Positions 26,766 to 36,724 are shown, counted from the first letter of the stretch. The stretch: 64,000 nt of DNA from Wolbachia endosymbiont of Spodoptera picta (GCF_018141665.1 NZ_CP067976.1:434001-498000), one strand, 5' to 3'. A program made the numbers and translations. Notes: generated by a model not told the origin, from the sequence alone.

Positions 26766-27752
26766 CTATCCTTGTCTTTCTATGCTTGCATTTAAAAAGT
26801 CAATCAAAGCAGTTTTATAAAGAGAATCAGAAAAAGTATCAATATTACTTTGCGCCATATTAATATAGTGTTTAGCTTCTTCTATAGAAACATGAATGGC
26901 ATTATGATGATTAATATATTGTAATGCTTGGTCAAAATTGTGTCTAGCTGAAGAAAAAGATTTCTCCCAGAATTTTTGTTCTGATGGGCTGCCTTTTTCA
27001 TATGCTATAATAGAAGGTAAAGTAACTTTACCTTCAAAGAAATCTTTTCCAAGTTGCTTTCCTAAAGTGCCTTGATTAGCAGTATAATCTAGCACATCAT
27101 CAATTATTTGGAATGCCATACCAAAATTAAACCCGAAATTCCTTAGCCTCTCTGTTTCGTCACTTGTGGCTCCAGATACTACTGATGCAGCCTCGCAGCA
27201 TGCAGAAAATAAAGATGCTGTCTTTTCTCCAATGATATTAAAATAATTTTTCCTAATTGTGTTAGGGTCAAAACGCGTTGTCATCTGCTTTATCTCACCC
27301 TTGACAAGCAAATTAGATGCCTTAGATAAAATAGAGAGAACACTTAAATTCCCACATTCTATAAGCCATCTAAATGCTAAGGTCAATAATAGATCACCAA
27401 CTAAAATGCTTGATTTATTTCCCCAAATTTTATTTGCTGTTGCAACTCCATGGCGTGCCTTACTTTCATCAAGCACATCATCATGAAGTAAAGTAGCGTT
27501 GTGTATAAATTCTACCGATGCAGCAATGTTGACCCTACTCTCTCCAGAGTAATTCAGCATTTTACACATAATAAAAATGAGCTTAGGCCTTATCTTTTTT
27601 CCTCCTGAATTAATAAGATGAGATGTAATATCGGTAGCAAGCTTAGTACCTTCATCATTGACATTTTTGAAGATAAAGTCATTCATAGCCAATAAATCAG
27701 AAGATAAAATATCATCTAATTTACTACTTTTTGTTAAATCAGTGTTTAGCAT
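26766..27752 (-). CDS. ispB: Polyprenyl diphosphate synthase (IspB-like)
   Basis: 328 aa trans-prenyltransferase. First aspartate-rich motif LLHDDVLDESKARHG and second QIIDDVLDYT are intact, with GGKKIRPKL near the N-terminus binding IPP. It likely makes the long prenyl side chain of ubiquinone, matching ubiD at 13 kb. Chain length cannot be read reliably. It starts 10 bases after the rpsP stop and precedes grpE. Confidence 0.93.
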   Translation of the reverse strand: MLNTDLTKSSKLDDILSSDLLAMNDFIFKNVNDEGTKLATDITSHLINSGGKKIRPKLIFIMCKMLNYSGESRVNIAASVEFIHNATLLHDDVLDESKARHGVATANKIWGNKSSILVGDLLLTLAFRWLIECGNLSVLSILSKASNLLVKGEIKQMTTRFDPNTIRKNYFNIIGEKTASLFSACCEAASVVSGATSDETERLRNFGFNFGMAFQIIDDVLDYTANQGTLGKQLGKDFFEGKVTLPSIIAYEKGSPSEQKFWEKSFSSARHNFDQALQYINHHNAIHVSIEEAKHYINMAQSNIDTFSDSLYKTALIDFLNASIERQG

Positions 27753-27762
27753 TTAAGAGGAC

Positions 27763-28077
27763 TTATGCTTCTTGCCCTTGTACTTTCTCAACTTTTTTCT
27801 TTTCTATTTTTTTCGATTCTGTTTCTAAATCTACTATGCCTTTTTTAATGAACCACATTACCCTTTCAGTTGCTTGCGCTCCTACACTTAGCCAATGTTT
27901 TAATCTATCAGCTTTTACCACAACACGATTTTTATTGTCTTTTGGCAACATTGGATCATATTGTCCTATTCTCTCAATAAAGCGCCCATCTCTTGGTGCT
28001 CGTGAGTCGGCTACAACTATCCTATAAAAAGGACGTTTCTTTGCCCCAAACCTTGCTAACCTTATTTTAACTGCCAT
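27763..28077 (-). CDS. rpsP: 30S ribosomal protein S16
   Basis: 104 aa. Starts MAVKIRLARFGAKKRPFYRI and contains the RDGRFIERIGQYDP motif typical of bS16. The C-terminal tail is an extended charged segment (TESKKIEKKKVEKVQG), as in other alphaproteobacteria. The usual partners rimM and trmD are not adjacent; instead a prenyl synthase follows 10 bases later. Confidence 0.97.
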   Translation of the reverse strand: MAVKIRLARFGAKKRPFYRIVVADSRAPRDGRFIERIGQYDPMLPKDNKNRVVVKADRLKHWLSVGAQATERVMWFIKKGIVDLETESKKIEKKKVEKVQGQEA

Positions 28078-28211
28078 GTCAACCTTTATTCATATATTAA
28101 TTACAATTTAAATACAATAAACAGCTCAAGTCAAACTCATTGTACCTCTTTTACCTAAAAATACAATATAGCCCCCTCCAATCACTCATAAAAGGAAGAT
28201 AATAAACTTTT

Positions 28212-30011
28212 TTATATATCATCAATCATAGCATGATTAACTTCTACTCTATACTTTAATTTTAGATAGCTAATTAACTGTTCCTTTAGCGATATCATCA
28301 CACGTTTTCCGGTGTCAAGCATGTTTAATTTACCATTTGATGAATGCATTTGTTTTAGAACGCCTATTATAATTTCATTATTGTATTGAATAGGATCTGT
28401 TACCGAATTAGTTGTTTTCATATTGAAAATCTCTTCTATGAAAGAAAAAGGGTAGTTTTGTTCATTGCGTTGTATTTGCTGGCCTTTAACCAATTTTATA
28501 CCTTGCATTTCTTCCAAATCTGTCTTTTCTCTTAGTTGAACTGCTACTTCTTGTCCCATTTTAAACATTCTTTCTTTTATAAATTCACTACGCCAAAGCT
28601 TTATGGCTGATTCCCTACTTTCTTCAAAATTTTGTAATTTAGGAGGAACGATATCACTGATTTTTACACTAACAACAGTATCTCCAACACCCTTAAAATA
28701 ATTCTTCTGATCTTTCTCGCGTGAAAAAATGAAAGAAATGAAATCACTGGAATTTCCTACTTCATTACCACTTTGGTCTTTTCCACTAGCATCTACTGGA
28801 CCAATGGTTTGTATAGGTAAATTGTAATTATTGGAGATTTCTTCAATCGTTGCACCATTGTATATCTTATAATTCACTTGATTTATGAAATCATTGACTT
28901 TTTCAAAAGACTTTTGATTGGTTAAAACTGACCTTATGTCTTTTTTTAAATCAACCAAGTCTTCATCAGAGATTTGATGTATGCTTTCTACCTTTATTAC
29001 GTGCCATCCAAAATTGCTTGTTAAAACTTCACTTACTTCACCTGTTTTGAGAGCAAATACCTTTTCTCTCATATTTTCAGGTAAGAAATCCTTAGTTATA
29101 TTATTTACTCTGGTTTCATCGAGTTTCACTTTATTAAACTCTTCTATTATTTGTTCAAAGCTTGCTTTACTTTCTTCAAGTGCTCTTCTTGCTATTTCAG
29201 CTTTTTCTTTGGTAGGAAATATCACATTGAATATGTCTCTTTGATTTTTAAGTTCCTGATGTTCTATTATACTATCAACCTCTTCATCTGAAATTCTGAT
29301 TTGATCTTCAAAATATTTTTGATCCAGAGAAATGTATTGCGCAGTTCGATACTCAGGGTAATAAAAATTGGACTTATTTCTTTCATACAAATCAAGTAAG
29401 GCTTGATCATCTGGTTCAGGAACGTCTGTAATTGCATCCTCAGTTATTTTAACAATATCAACTACTCTAGTTTGGTAGCGATTTTTGTATATCTGCTCAT
29501 CAACACCCTCACCAAAAGTTACCGGATAATTATCTTTAAATAACGAAGTCATGAACATCATTGCAGGCAGGATTTTCTCTAGTTTTTCTATATATTCCTT
29601 TTCTGTTATATGCAGGCTATTTAGAGTTTGATGGAATTTATTATGGTCAAATTCTCCTTTATCGTCCTGAAAGTACTTGGTATTTTTTATATGGCTTTCG
29701 ATAGATTCTTCTCCAACTTTTAATCCAAGTTCGCTAATTAGGTTAAACAATAGTTTTTGCTCTATAAGTGCGTTAAGTAAATCATATTTCAGCTTTTTTA
29801 CTTGTTCTTTACTTACATCAGATCCAGAAATTTGCTTTTCATAATTTTGATATAGTAATGTATATTCATCTGATGTTATAACTTCCTTTCCTACTTTAGC
29901 TAATTCTTTCCTTTCATCATCATTTGATAAAACATTGCCAATCCCCATAAAGATTAATAAGCAAACTAAAAGGAGAACGATTGCCTTGGTAAAAAAATTT
30001 CTAATACTCAT
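28212..30011 (-). CDS. Periplasmic chaperone / peptidyl-prolyl isomerase, PpiD/SurA type
   Basis: 599 aa. N-terminal membrane anchor (AIVLLLVCLLIFMGIGNVL, about 11-29), then a SurA_N-like helical chaperone region (KLKYDLLNALIEQKLLF), then a parvulin-like domain around residues 240-350 (IIEEFNKVKLD..., LKTGEVSEVLTSNFGWHVIKV). The layout is that of PpiD, which helps newly exported proteins fold at the Sec translocon. The catalytic residues of the parvulin domain cannot be confirmed by eye. It is encoded upstream of rpsP but with a 134-base gap, so it is likely separate. Confidence 0.9.
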   Translation of the reverse strand: MSIRNFFTKAIVLLLVCLLIFMGIGNVLSNDDERKELAKVGKEVITSDEYTLLYQNYEKQISGSDVSKEQVKKLKYDLLNALIEQKLLFNLISELGLKVGEESIESHIKNTKYFQDDKGEFDHNKFHQTLNSLHITEKEYIEKLEKILPAMMFMTSLFKDNYPVTFGEGVDEQIYKNRYQTRVVDIVKITEDAITDVPEPDDQALLDLYERNKSNFYYPEYRTAQYISLDQKYFEDQIRISDEEVDSIIEHQELKNQRDIFNVIFPTKEKAEIARRALEESKASFEQIIEEFNKVKLDETRVNNITKDFLPENMREKVFALKTGEVSEVLTSNFGWHVIKVESIHQISDEDLVDLKKDIRSVLTNQKSFEKVNDFINQVNYKIYNGATIEEISNNYNLPIQTIGPVDASGKDQSGNEVGNSSDFISFIFSREKDQKNYFKGVGDTVVSVKISDIVPPKLQNFEESRESAIKLWRSEFIKERMFKMGQEVAVQLREKTDLEEMQGIKLVKGQQIQRNEQNYPFSFIEEIFNMKTTNSVTDPIQYNNEIIIGVLKQMHSSNGKLNMLDTGKRVMISLKEQLISYLKLKYRVEVNHAMIDDI

Positions 30012-30139
30012 TGTAAACTCAGTTAACTAACACTTAAATTTAGAATAGCAATAATTTAATCTTTGTAAATCTATTAACAAATTAGCTAATATATGTAATA
30101 TTGTAGTGTATTAAATTGAATGGAAGCTTATATTAACCT

Positions 30140-30946
30140 AAGAGCCTGTAAGTGATCTCTGAATATGGTAAGATGAGGTATAGTTGACATGAGGTAAAGT
30201 ATGAGGAATACATATCCAAGTGACATAAGTTGTGAAAAATTCGAAAAGATTAGACTAATTTTAGAAAGTGTGCGAAAGAAAACAAAGCCAAGAAGATTAG
30301 GTTTATATGAGTTATTTTGTGGTGTGCTTTATGTACTAAAAAGTGGCTGTCAATGGCGAATGCTTCCAAAAGAGTTTCCAAGATGGCGAAATTGTTACGA
30401 TTACTTTAAGAAATGGAGTAAAAAAACGAATGAAGATAGAGAAAGTGCTCTAGAAATTGTCTTAAAAAAATTGGTTGGAGAGAACAGTGGTCGGAATACC
30501 AAAACAAGCTTCTGCATCATTGATGCCCAAAGTGTAAAAAATACCGATACTGCTGAAGAAAAAGGTTATGATGCTGGCAAGAAAATTTCAGTAATAAAGC
30601 GTCATATCGCAGTTGATACACAAGGTTTGACACACGCAATTCATATAACAACGGCAGAAATAACTGATCGTAGCAGTGCTTTGACAATGGTTAAAAATGC
30701 TAAAGAAAGTCTCTCTGAAGTTAAAAACATACTGGTTGATGCAGGCTACACTGGAGAAAATTTTGCAACACAGATAAAAGTAACTATTGGTGCAACTGTT
30801 GAGGTGAAGCGAATTACACACCTTTGCTGTATTGCCAAAAAGATGGGTTGTTGAGAGATCTTCTTTTGCCTGGTTGGAAAAATGTAGGCGACTTTGGAAA
30901 AATTGCGAGCGTAAACTTAATACTAGCCTACAAATTTGCTTTTACT
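30140..30946 (+). mobile_element. Truncated IS5-family insertion sequence
   Basis: The element begins near AGAGCCTGTAAGTGATCTCT (30140-30159), a plausible terminal repeat, and carries a transposase from 30201. The right end is missing: similarity to a transposase stops near 30946, and other sequence follows directly. Without its right end the copy cannot move by itself. No target duplication could be identified. Confidence 0.65.
30201..30946 (+). pseudogene. IS5-family transposase, frameshifted and C-terminally truncated
   Basis: DDE transposase with the N-terminal helix-turn-helix region (LYELFCGVLYVLKSGCQWRM), first Asp in CIIDAQSVKNTD and second in NILVDAGYTGENFA. Near 30810 the frame changes (VEVKR to ITHLCC...). 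In the next frame the expected HTFAVLPKRWVVERSSFAWLEKC segment with the catalytic Glu continues to KLNTSLQ at about 30940. A short deletion (probably 5 bases, or 2) explains the shift. The normal hydrophobic C-terminus is replaced by unrelated sequence. Inactive. Confidence 0.85.
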
Positions 30947-30966
30947 TCTTTCCTCCTCAAAAGATT

Positions 30967-31365
30967 ATGAACAGGTTCTTTGATGATAAAGGGTTTATTT
31001 CTAATAGTCTTTATGTTGATGTGACAATATTTGGTACTTTGTCATTGTTAGCACTGCTAGCTACTGAGATATTTAGTCCTACATTTTCAAAAGGTTGTGA
31101 AATATACACTGAAAAACACATGAAAGATTTACTTGAGGAAGATCCAAGAGATAGAGTACAAAAGGAAACTAATCTGTTAGGACGGTATGATCCACGAAGG
31201 CTATTAATGCCGATAATTATGCCTCTTGTTAGAAAGTGTTTTGCAGAAGTGGCAAGCGAATTTGCTGAAAGGAATTTTGATGAGGTAAAAACTGATATGT
31301 CTGATGTTAATACTGAAGGACTATCTAATCCTCAAGCAATTGAATTTGCACAGCAAACAGTATAG
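30967..31365 (+). CDS. Hypothetical membrane protein, possibly the remains of an IS-interrupted gene
   Basis: From ATG 30967 it gives 132 aa: one membrane segment (VTIFGTLSLLALLATEIF, about 18-35), then a charged soluble region (KHMKDLLEEDPRDRVQKETN). The open frame continues upstream into transposase sequence without a stop, so the true N-terminus is uncertain. The IS may have inserted into a longer gene: a possible original start (MEAYINL) lies at 30120, just before the IS. No ribosome-binding site of note precedes 30967. Family not recognised. Confidence 0.5.
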   Translation: MNRFFDDKGFISNSLYVDVTIFGTLSLLALLATEIFSPTFSKGCEIYTEKHMKDLLEEDPRDRVQKETNLLGRYDPRRLLMPIIMPLVRKCFAEVASEFAERNFDEVKTDMSDVNTEGLSNPQAIEFAQQTV

Positions 31366-31386
31366 TATAAGCTTTTAGCTCTATGC

Positions 31387-32025
31387 ATGGACTCAAAAAA
31401 AGTAGAATTAATATTTGAAAAATTTCAACAGTCAAATCCTGCGCCAAAAATAGAGCTAAATTATACCAATCATTTTACGTTATTAGTTGCAATAGTTCTG
31501 TCAGCGCGGACGACCGATATAAGTGTTAATAAAATTACAAAGGAGCTATTTAGTATCGCTGATACGCCAGAAAAAATGTTGAATCTTGGGCAAAGTGAGC
31601 TGAGAAAATGCATAAGCAGTATTGGTTTATATAATTCCAAAGCAAAAAATATAATCGGGCTCAGCAAAATATTGATTGAGAGGTACAATAGCAAAGTGCC
31701 TACTAATTTCGATGATTTGGTATCTTTACCAGGGGTTGGGAGAAAGAGCGCTAATGTGTTCTTAAATTCAGGGCTTGGTATTCCAACATTGGCAATTGAT
31801 ACTCATGTTTTTAGAGTAAGCAATAGAGTTGGGCTTGTGAAAGAAAAAGATATATTTAAAACAGAGCAATCTCTTTTGAATGTGGTTCCAAAAAAATACC
31901 TGCTTTATGCTCATCATTGGCTAGTTTTACACGGTAGATACATTTGCAAGGCACAAAAACCTTTGTGTGAAACATGCATAATTCATGATTTATGTGAGTT
32001 TGAATGCAAGAGGTATAAAGTCTAG
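31387..32025 (+). CDS. nth: Endonuclease III (base-excision DNA glycosylase)
   Basis: 212 aa, standard length. Removes oxidised pyrimidines and nicks abasic sites. The helix-hairpin-helix LPGVGRKSANVFLN carries the catalytic Lys, the Asp is in LAIDTHVFRV, and the 4Fe-4S ligands follow the C-x6-C-x2-C-x5-C pattern in CKAQKPLCETCIIHDLC. It sits between two decayed transposons but is intact. Confidence 0.97.
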   Translation: MDSKKVELIFEKFQQSNPAPKIELNYTNHFTLLVAIVLSARTTDISVNKITKELFSIADTPEKMLNLGQSELRKCISSIGLYNSKAKNIIGLSKILIERYNSKVPTNFDDLVSLPGVGRKSANVFLNSGLGIPTLAIDTHVFRVSNRVGLVKEKDIFKTEQSLLNVVPKKYLLYAHHWLVLHGRYICKAQKPLCETCIIHDLCEFECKRYKV

Positions 32026-32109
32026 CACAACACTTCGATATTTCTTACTTTTATCATCCAAGTAGCTGATCTCTATGATGGTGTCAACCGAGTAGCTGAC
32101 ACTGGGATA

Positions 32110-33139
32110 GCTTTGTTGCATCGCTTATCGGATAGTGGGTAAAGCATAAAAAATTCATGAAACTACCTCAAATTTAGCCATGCCAATATCAGTAAATTTA
32201 TTGAGTAAGTAACATTTTATTAGCAACTCTTTTTCTCGATTTACTTCAGATCTATTTCTAAAACTAAACCCAAATATTTGCTTTAATCTTGAAAAAAATC
32301 CTTCAATATATGACCTTTTTCCATAAACCTCTTCCTCCTTCCACTCTTTCACACCGTCTTTACCACATAATCTAATGGCAACATTCCTTTCAGCCATATA
32401 ATCCAATTTTGTATGCTCCGCTGCACGATTTTTCGGTAAAATTTTTGTCTTTATATCATATTTTTTGCACAATTTATAAAGCTTGATAGGCTCTGTCTGC
32501 ATATAATGCTTTTATAGCATGCTGAAAGCTGAGCAAGTCACAAGCACTATAATGGTCGGAGTAGGCACCATTGCTATATTGTGCAGCTATAGCTTTTTTA
32601 CTATTTATACTCAATATTACGTGTAGCTTTCTTACCTGTTTATAACTGCGATACTTCGCTATTTTCCTTACTGTGACCAGGGGTATTATCTGATACTTGT
32701 ACTGTCTATGGCAATTTCAATATCTTCCATATTGTTTTTATCAACTCTGCAATCATTGATCTTAATATTGAAACCTTCTTGAAGCCTGCGAATAGCTAAT
32801 GACTGCTAACTACTTGCTGCAAATATCCTTTTATAAACCCTACCGTTTGTCTTAAGCCAATTCTAAAGAGACTAGCGACATATGCACTAAAATCACAACT
32901 TTATTACTATAAATATAATTTCCACCTCGCATTTTGGGGCTATTTTCGTACCAACTTTCTATTGCCTCATTAATAAAATGAAAAATATTTCCTCTTTCTT
33001 GTAGAAATCTGTTATATCCATGGCAGTTACTGACCTTCATTTTAGTTGGCATATTTTTCTTTCGTAGGTAAAATGCCTGTTTTATAGTGAATTTCGTCAG
33101 TAACTTCCAGTTCTTTTTATCTGAGCTATGCAACAAAGC
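32110..33139 (-). mobile_element. Degraded IS5-superfamily element (IS903-like ends)
   Basis: About 1030 bases bounded by the inverted repeats GCTTTGTTGCAT (32110-32121) and ATGCAACAAAGC (33128-33139). These resemble IS903-group ends (GGCTTTGTTG...). A broken transposase fills the minus strand. A third copy of the end sequence, ATGCAACAAAGC, lies at 33482-33493, suggesting a second, mostly deleted insertion or an imprecise event. Confidence 0.75.
32155..33052 (-). pseudogene. IS5/IS903-like transposase, multiply broken
   Basis: The N-terminal piece starts MPTKMKVSNCHGYNRF (33052) and stays open to about 32885, after GNYIYSNKVVILVH. The middle is shifted and carries stops. The C-terminal piece from about 32500 reads LYKLCKKYDIKTKILPKN, then KRSYIEGFFSRLKQIFGF with the third acidic residue of the DDE triad, and ends at 32155. 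At least two frame changes separate the pieces. Inactive relic. Confidence 0.82.
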
Positions 33140-33527
33140 CCACTGGAATCCAGTCTTTCTTACCAACAAAAACTTAGAATAACTTTTGTTCTTAAAAAAT
33201 TTCTAGATTCCAGACTCATGTTTCAATGTTAAACAAGGTACAATAGAATTGAGTAGGGTAATTTCTAGGGAATTATTATATTCCAGAAAAAGTAAAATAT
33301 CATCCAGATAGACTAATATACAAGGTAAGCTGAATGTCTATAAGGAAAAACAGCAAGGCATTTTAGGATTTGCTATAATCGCATCAGGAGCTCAAGAGTA
33401 CAGCTTACAATTACAGATAGGTATAGTTGAGTTTAAAGTAACTACATCAATTTACTACAATTTTCAAACCTATAAGCTGCTATGCAACAAAGCCCTGTGT
33501 GGGTATAATTTTGACAGGATACAAAGC
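33140..33527. other. 388-base gap with possible coding relic
   Basis: Begins with a dispersed-repeat fragment (CTGGAATCCAG). On the plus strand about 33345-33481 reads openly as ...QQGILGFAIIASGAQ... and ends exactly where the extra IS end (33482-33493) begins, so it may be the tail of a gene cut by an insertion. I cannot assign a family. The last 34 bases lead into purH (minus). Confidence 0.35.
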
Positions 33528-35048
33528 TTAATGGAGAAAGTTACGAACATCAGTGAAAAACATGGCAATTTTATTCTCATTTGCAGCTGCTATCACGTCT
33601 TGATCTTTCAATGAGCCACCTGGCTGAATTATAGCTGTAATTCCATGCTTTGCACTCTCTACTATACTATCTGGAAATGGAAAAAATGCATCTGAAGCAA
33701 GCGCTGCGCCTTTACATTTTTCACCTGCTTTTTTTACTGCAATATTCACACTATCTATTCTGCTTGTTTGTCCTGCACCGATGCCAATAGCACAACCGTC
33801 TTTTGCTATCACTATTGCATTGGATTTTACATGTTTACATATTTTCCAAGCAAAAATAAGATCTTCCTTCTCTTTTTTTGTTGTAGTGCATTCTGTCACT
33901 CGGTTTATTTCTTCTACTTTTACTGTATGGTTATTATTTTCTTGCACTAAGAACCCGCCAACAACATTTTTGATTTGATATTTTGCATTTTGCTGAAGAG
34001 ATTGATGAATAATCACTCTTAAATTTTTCTTTTTTTGTAAAATTTTTAGTGCCTCATTGTTTACCGATGGTGCTATCACCACTTCCAAAAATATCTCGTT
34101 TAATTTCTCTGCTAGCTTTAAATCTATCTCCCGATTGAAAGCAACTATTCCACCAAAACTGCTTATTTCATCACATGATAGAGCTTTTTCATATGCTTTT
34201 AAAGCACTATCACTAACAGCAGCGCCACATGGATTATTGTGCTTTATTATCACTGCTGCAGGTTCTTGAAACTCAGAAATTATGTTAAGTGAAGACTCTA
34301 TGTCGACTATATTATTGTAGCTCAACTCTTTTCCATGTATTTTCTCCAGTGGATACTTGCTAAATTGATTGCTATAAAATGCAGCTTTTTGATGAGGATT
34401 TTCACCATACCTGAGTCCTTGTGCTTTACATCCATATAAAGTAAAAAACTCTGGTAACTCATTGCTTTTACCCTGTGATAAAAACCAATTGTAAATATTA
34501 GAATCATACTGTGCAGTCAGAGCAAATGCTTTAGTTGCTAGATGTTTTCTATATTCTAATGTTGTCTGATTGTTATTTTTGATCATCTCAGCTTTCAGTG
34601 TTTCGTAATCTTGAATGCTAGAAATCACTGAAGTGAAATGAAAGTTTTTTGCTGTAGCTCTAATTAATGCTACTCCACCTATATCTATTTGTTCTATGAT
34701 TTGCTTCTCACTTGAGTTGCTATTAACCGTTTTCCAAAATGGATATAAGTTAGTTATAAGCAGATCTATCGGCTTAATTTCTAGATTCTGCATTTCCTTT
34801 TCGTGCCTTTTTCGATCACAGAGTATTCCTCCATGAATTTTAGGATGTAAAGTTTTCACTCTGCCATCTAGTATTTCTGGAAATTGTGTGTAATCTGAAA
34901 CTTCTTGCGTTTTTATTCCCGCATCTGATAGCACTTTATAAGTATTCCCTGTTGAGAGAATTTCTATTTGTTGCTGCATCAAAAACGATGCAAGTTCAAT
35001 TATATTTGTCTTATCGTATACTGATATTAAAGCTCTTTTAATTTTCAT
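33528..35048 (-). CDS. purH: Bifunctional AICAR transformylase / IMP cyclohydrolase
   Basis: 506 aa, typical. The N-terminal IMP cyclohydrolase begins KRALISVYDKTNIIELASFL and includes LDGRVKTLHPKIHGGILCD. The C-terminal transformylase has RYGENPHQKAAFY, the catalytic KHNNPCGAA and the SDAFFPFPDSIVE block. It catalyses the last two steps to IMP. With purN it supports a working purine pathway, a known contrast of Wolbachia to Rickettsia. It stands alone, flanked by repeat-rich DNA. Confidence 0.97.
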   Translation of the reverse strand: MKIKRALISVYDKTNIIELASFLMQQQIEILSTGNTYKVLSDAGIKTQEVSDYTQFPEILDGRVKTLHPKIHGGILCDRKRHEKEMQNLEIKPIDLLITNLYPFWKTVNSNSSEKQIIEQIDIGGVALIRATAKNFHFTSVISSIQDYETLKAEMIKNNNQTTLEYRKHLATKAFALTAQYDSNIYNWFLSQGKSNELPEFFTLYGCKAQGLRYGENPHQKAAFYSNQFSKYPLEKIHGKELSYNNIVDIESSLNIISEFQEPAAVIIKHNNPCGAAVSDSALKAYEKALSCDEISSFGGIVAFNREIDLKLAEKLNEIFLEVVIAPSVNNEALKILQKKKNLRVIIHQSLQQNAKYQIKNVVGGFLVQENNNHTVKVEEINRVTECTTTKKEKEDLIFAWKICKHVKSNAIVIAKDGCAIGIGAGQTSRIDSVNIAVKKAGEKCKGAALASDAFFPFPDSIVESAKHGITAIIQPGGSLKDQDVIAAANENKIAMFFTDVRNFLH

Positions 35049-35168
35049 ATGGAAGGTTTCTTAAGATTATATCTAAGAAAAGAAAATTTGTCTATATATA
35101 GCTACTACGTCATACCGCCACGTTATCCACAACTGTACGAACATTGTGATACAAGAGACCAAAAAAGA

Positions 35169-35277
35169 TGTCATCCCAGTGCCCAGACACTGGGATCCAG
35201 AAAACTTCACTTTAAATGAACGCACCAGGTGGCTGTACAATAGAAACTGGATTCCATTGTCAAGCACTGGAATGACA
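35169..35277. repeat. Composite palindromic repeat
   Basis: In the 370-base gap 35049-35418, the outer arms TGTCATCCCAGTG (35169-35181) and CACTGGAATGACA (35265-35277) are inverted. Inside are a second CAGTGCCCAGACACTGGGATCC palindrome and the GGATTCCA/CCAGAAAACTTCA segments seen again near 51590. It is a member of the dispersed family also at 45.4-45.7, 51.6 and 63 kb. The rest of the gap holds nothing I can name. Confidence 0.7.
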
Positions 35278-35418
35278 CCATCTACTACTCAAATTACCTG
35301 CAAATTGCAATGTTCGTACACCAAAACGCGGTATCTTGTTGTAGATTCCGCTAACAAGCAGCGGAATACCAAATTGTAGAAGTTGCTTTAGCTCTTCTCA
35401 CCCTCCCTTCAAAGTAGT

Positions 35419-36318
35419 CTATTCTATAAATTTTTTTGTTAAACTTGATTTTAAGCCACGAACAAAATCTTTAATATCGCAAGGATTTCTTCCTTCCATT
35501 TGTACAACTTTAGGAATTAAAGTACCACCTTTTAAACTTATATGCATATTATCATTAATGATCTCACCTTGTCCTGAAGTGAAGGCTTCAAATTCAGCAT
35601 CAAGTATCTTGATACGTTTATTCTCTACCTTAATGAATGCTTTTGGATAAAATGCTTTAACCTTTCTATAAGCAATTTCACAGGCGTCACTTGCGTAAAT
35701 TTTATAGTCTTTTACTTTGTCAGCATAGCACGCATCGTTATCGCTCTGTTTTAAGGGAACTTGCTTTTCAATTTCGTTTAGTACTTTCAGCAGTAAATCA
35801 CTACCTAATTCAGACAATTTATCATACAACGTCTTATAATTATCGCTTTTTTCAATAAGAAATTTTTTCTGTTTTAAAATAGGGCCAGAATCTAATCCTT
35901 CATCTAGCTGCATAATGCTAACTCCGGTTTCTTGATCTCCGGCTAAAATTGTGTGCTGTATCGGAGCTGCACCGCGCCACCTAGGCAGCAATGATGGATG
36001 AATATTAATACAACCATATTTGGGAATATTTAAAATTTCTTTTGGAAGTATCAATCCATACGCAGCAACAACTGCAACGTCTGGCTTAAAATTTCCAAAC
36101 TTTTCTTGCTCTATCGAAGATTTTAAAGAGGTAGGAGTACATACCTCTATGTCACTTTTTTCAGCAACGATGTGTACTGGCGATTTTGTTAACCTCTGCC
36201 CACGTCCAGAAGGCTTTGGAGCTTTAGTATATACTGCTACTATTTCACTCTGTAATTTCAATAGTAAGTTTAACGCACCAACAGCAAACCCCGGTGACCC
36301 CATGAAAATAATTCTCAT
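35419..36318 (-). CDS. fmt: Methionyl-tRNA formyltransferase
   Basis: 299 aa. Formylates initiator Met-tRNA. Starts MRIIFMGSPGFAVGALNLLL. The catalytic Asn/His block INIHPSLLPRWRGAAPIQH is intact, with the catalytic Asp in GLDSGPIL-type context (MQLDEGLDSGPIL), and a C-terminal OB-like domain. It starts 19 bases after rplT and is probably transcribed with rpmI-rplT. Confidence 0.97.
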   Translation of the reverse strand: MRIIFMGSPGFAVGALNLLLKLQSEIVAVYTKAPKPSGRGQRLTKSPVHIVAEKSDIEVCTPTSLKSSIEQEKFGNFKPDVAVVAAYGLILPKEILNIPKYGCINIHPSLLPRWRGAAPIQHTILAGDQETGVSIMQLDEGLDSGPILKQKKFLIEKSDNYKTLYDKLSELGSDLLLKVLNEIEKQVPLKQSDNDACYADKVKDYKIYASDACEIAYRKVKAFYPKAFIKVENKRIKILDAEFEAFTSGQGEIINDNMHISLKGGTLIPKVVQMEGRNPCDIKDFVRGLKSSLTKKFIE

Positions 36319-36337
36319 GTTTTCAGGTGTGTTTGCT

Positions 36338-36703
36338 TTAGGAATTTTCTGCTAACTTAATATTTACAGTTTCTATTAATTTAGCAAAATCATCCTTATG
36401 ATTAACAGCCATCTCAGCAAGAATTTTTCTATTCAAATCAACTCCAACAAGTTTAAGACCATACATAAACCTACCATAAGTAAGTCCATGTTCTCTTGCC
36501 GCTGCATTAATACGTATTATCCACAAACCACGAAAATCACGCTTGCGATTTCTTCTGTCTCTATAAGCATACTGTAGTGCTTTTTCAACCCTTTGTAATG
36601 CAATTCTATAACAATTCTTTGCCCGTCCTCTATAACCCTTTGCTAATTTTAATACCTTTTTATGACGAGCATGAGTAGCGACTCCACGCTTTATCCGAGC
36701 CAT
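36338..36703 (-). CDS. rplT: 50S ribosomal protein L20
   Basis: 121 aa, basic. Begins MARIKRGVATHARHKKVLKLA and carries YRDRRNRKRDFRGLWI and the INAAAREHGLTYGRFM segment typical of bL20. It follows rpmI by 21 bases. infC, often the first gene of this operon, is absent here. Confidence 0.98.
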   Translation of the reverse strand: MARIKRGVATHARHKKVLKLAKGYRGRAKNCYRIALQRVEKALQYAYRDRRNRKRDFRGLWIIRINAAAREHGLTYGRFMYGLKLVGVDLNRKILAEMAVNHKDDFAKLIETVNIKLAENS

Positions 36704-36724
36704 TTTTATCTTACCTCCATTTTA

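Noticed and set aside
32155..32502. Small intact gene of 115 codons
   Set aside because: It is the C-terminal part of a broken transposase lying between IS903-like ends.
35073..35379. Open frames on both strands in the purH-fmt gap
   Set aside because: They are translations of the palindromic repeat at 35169-35277.
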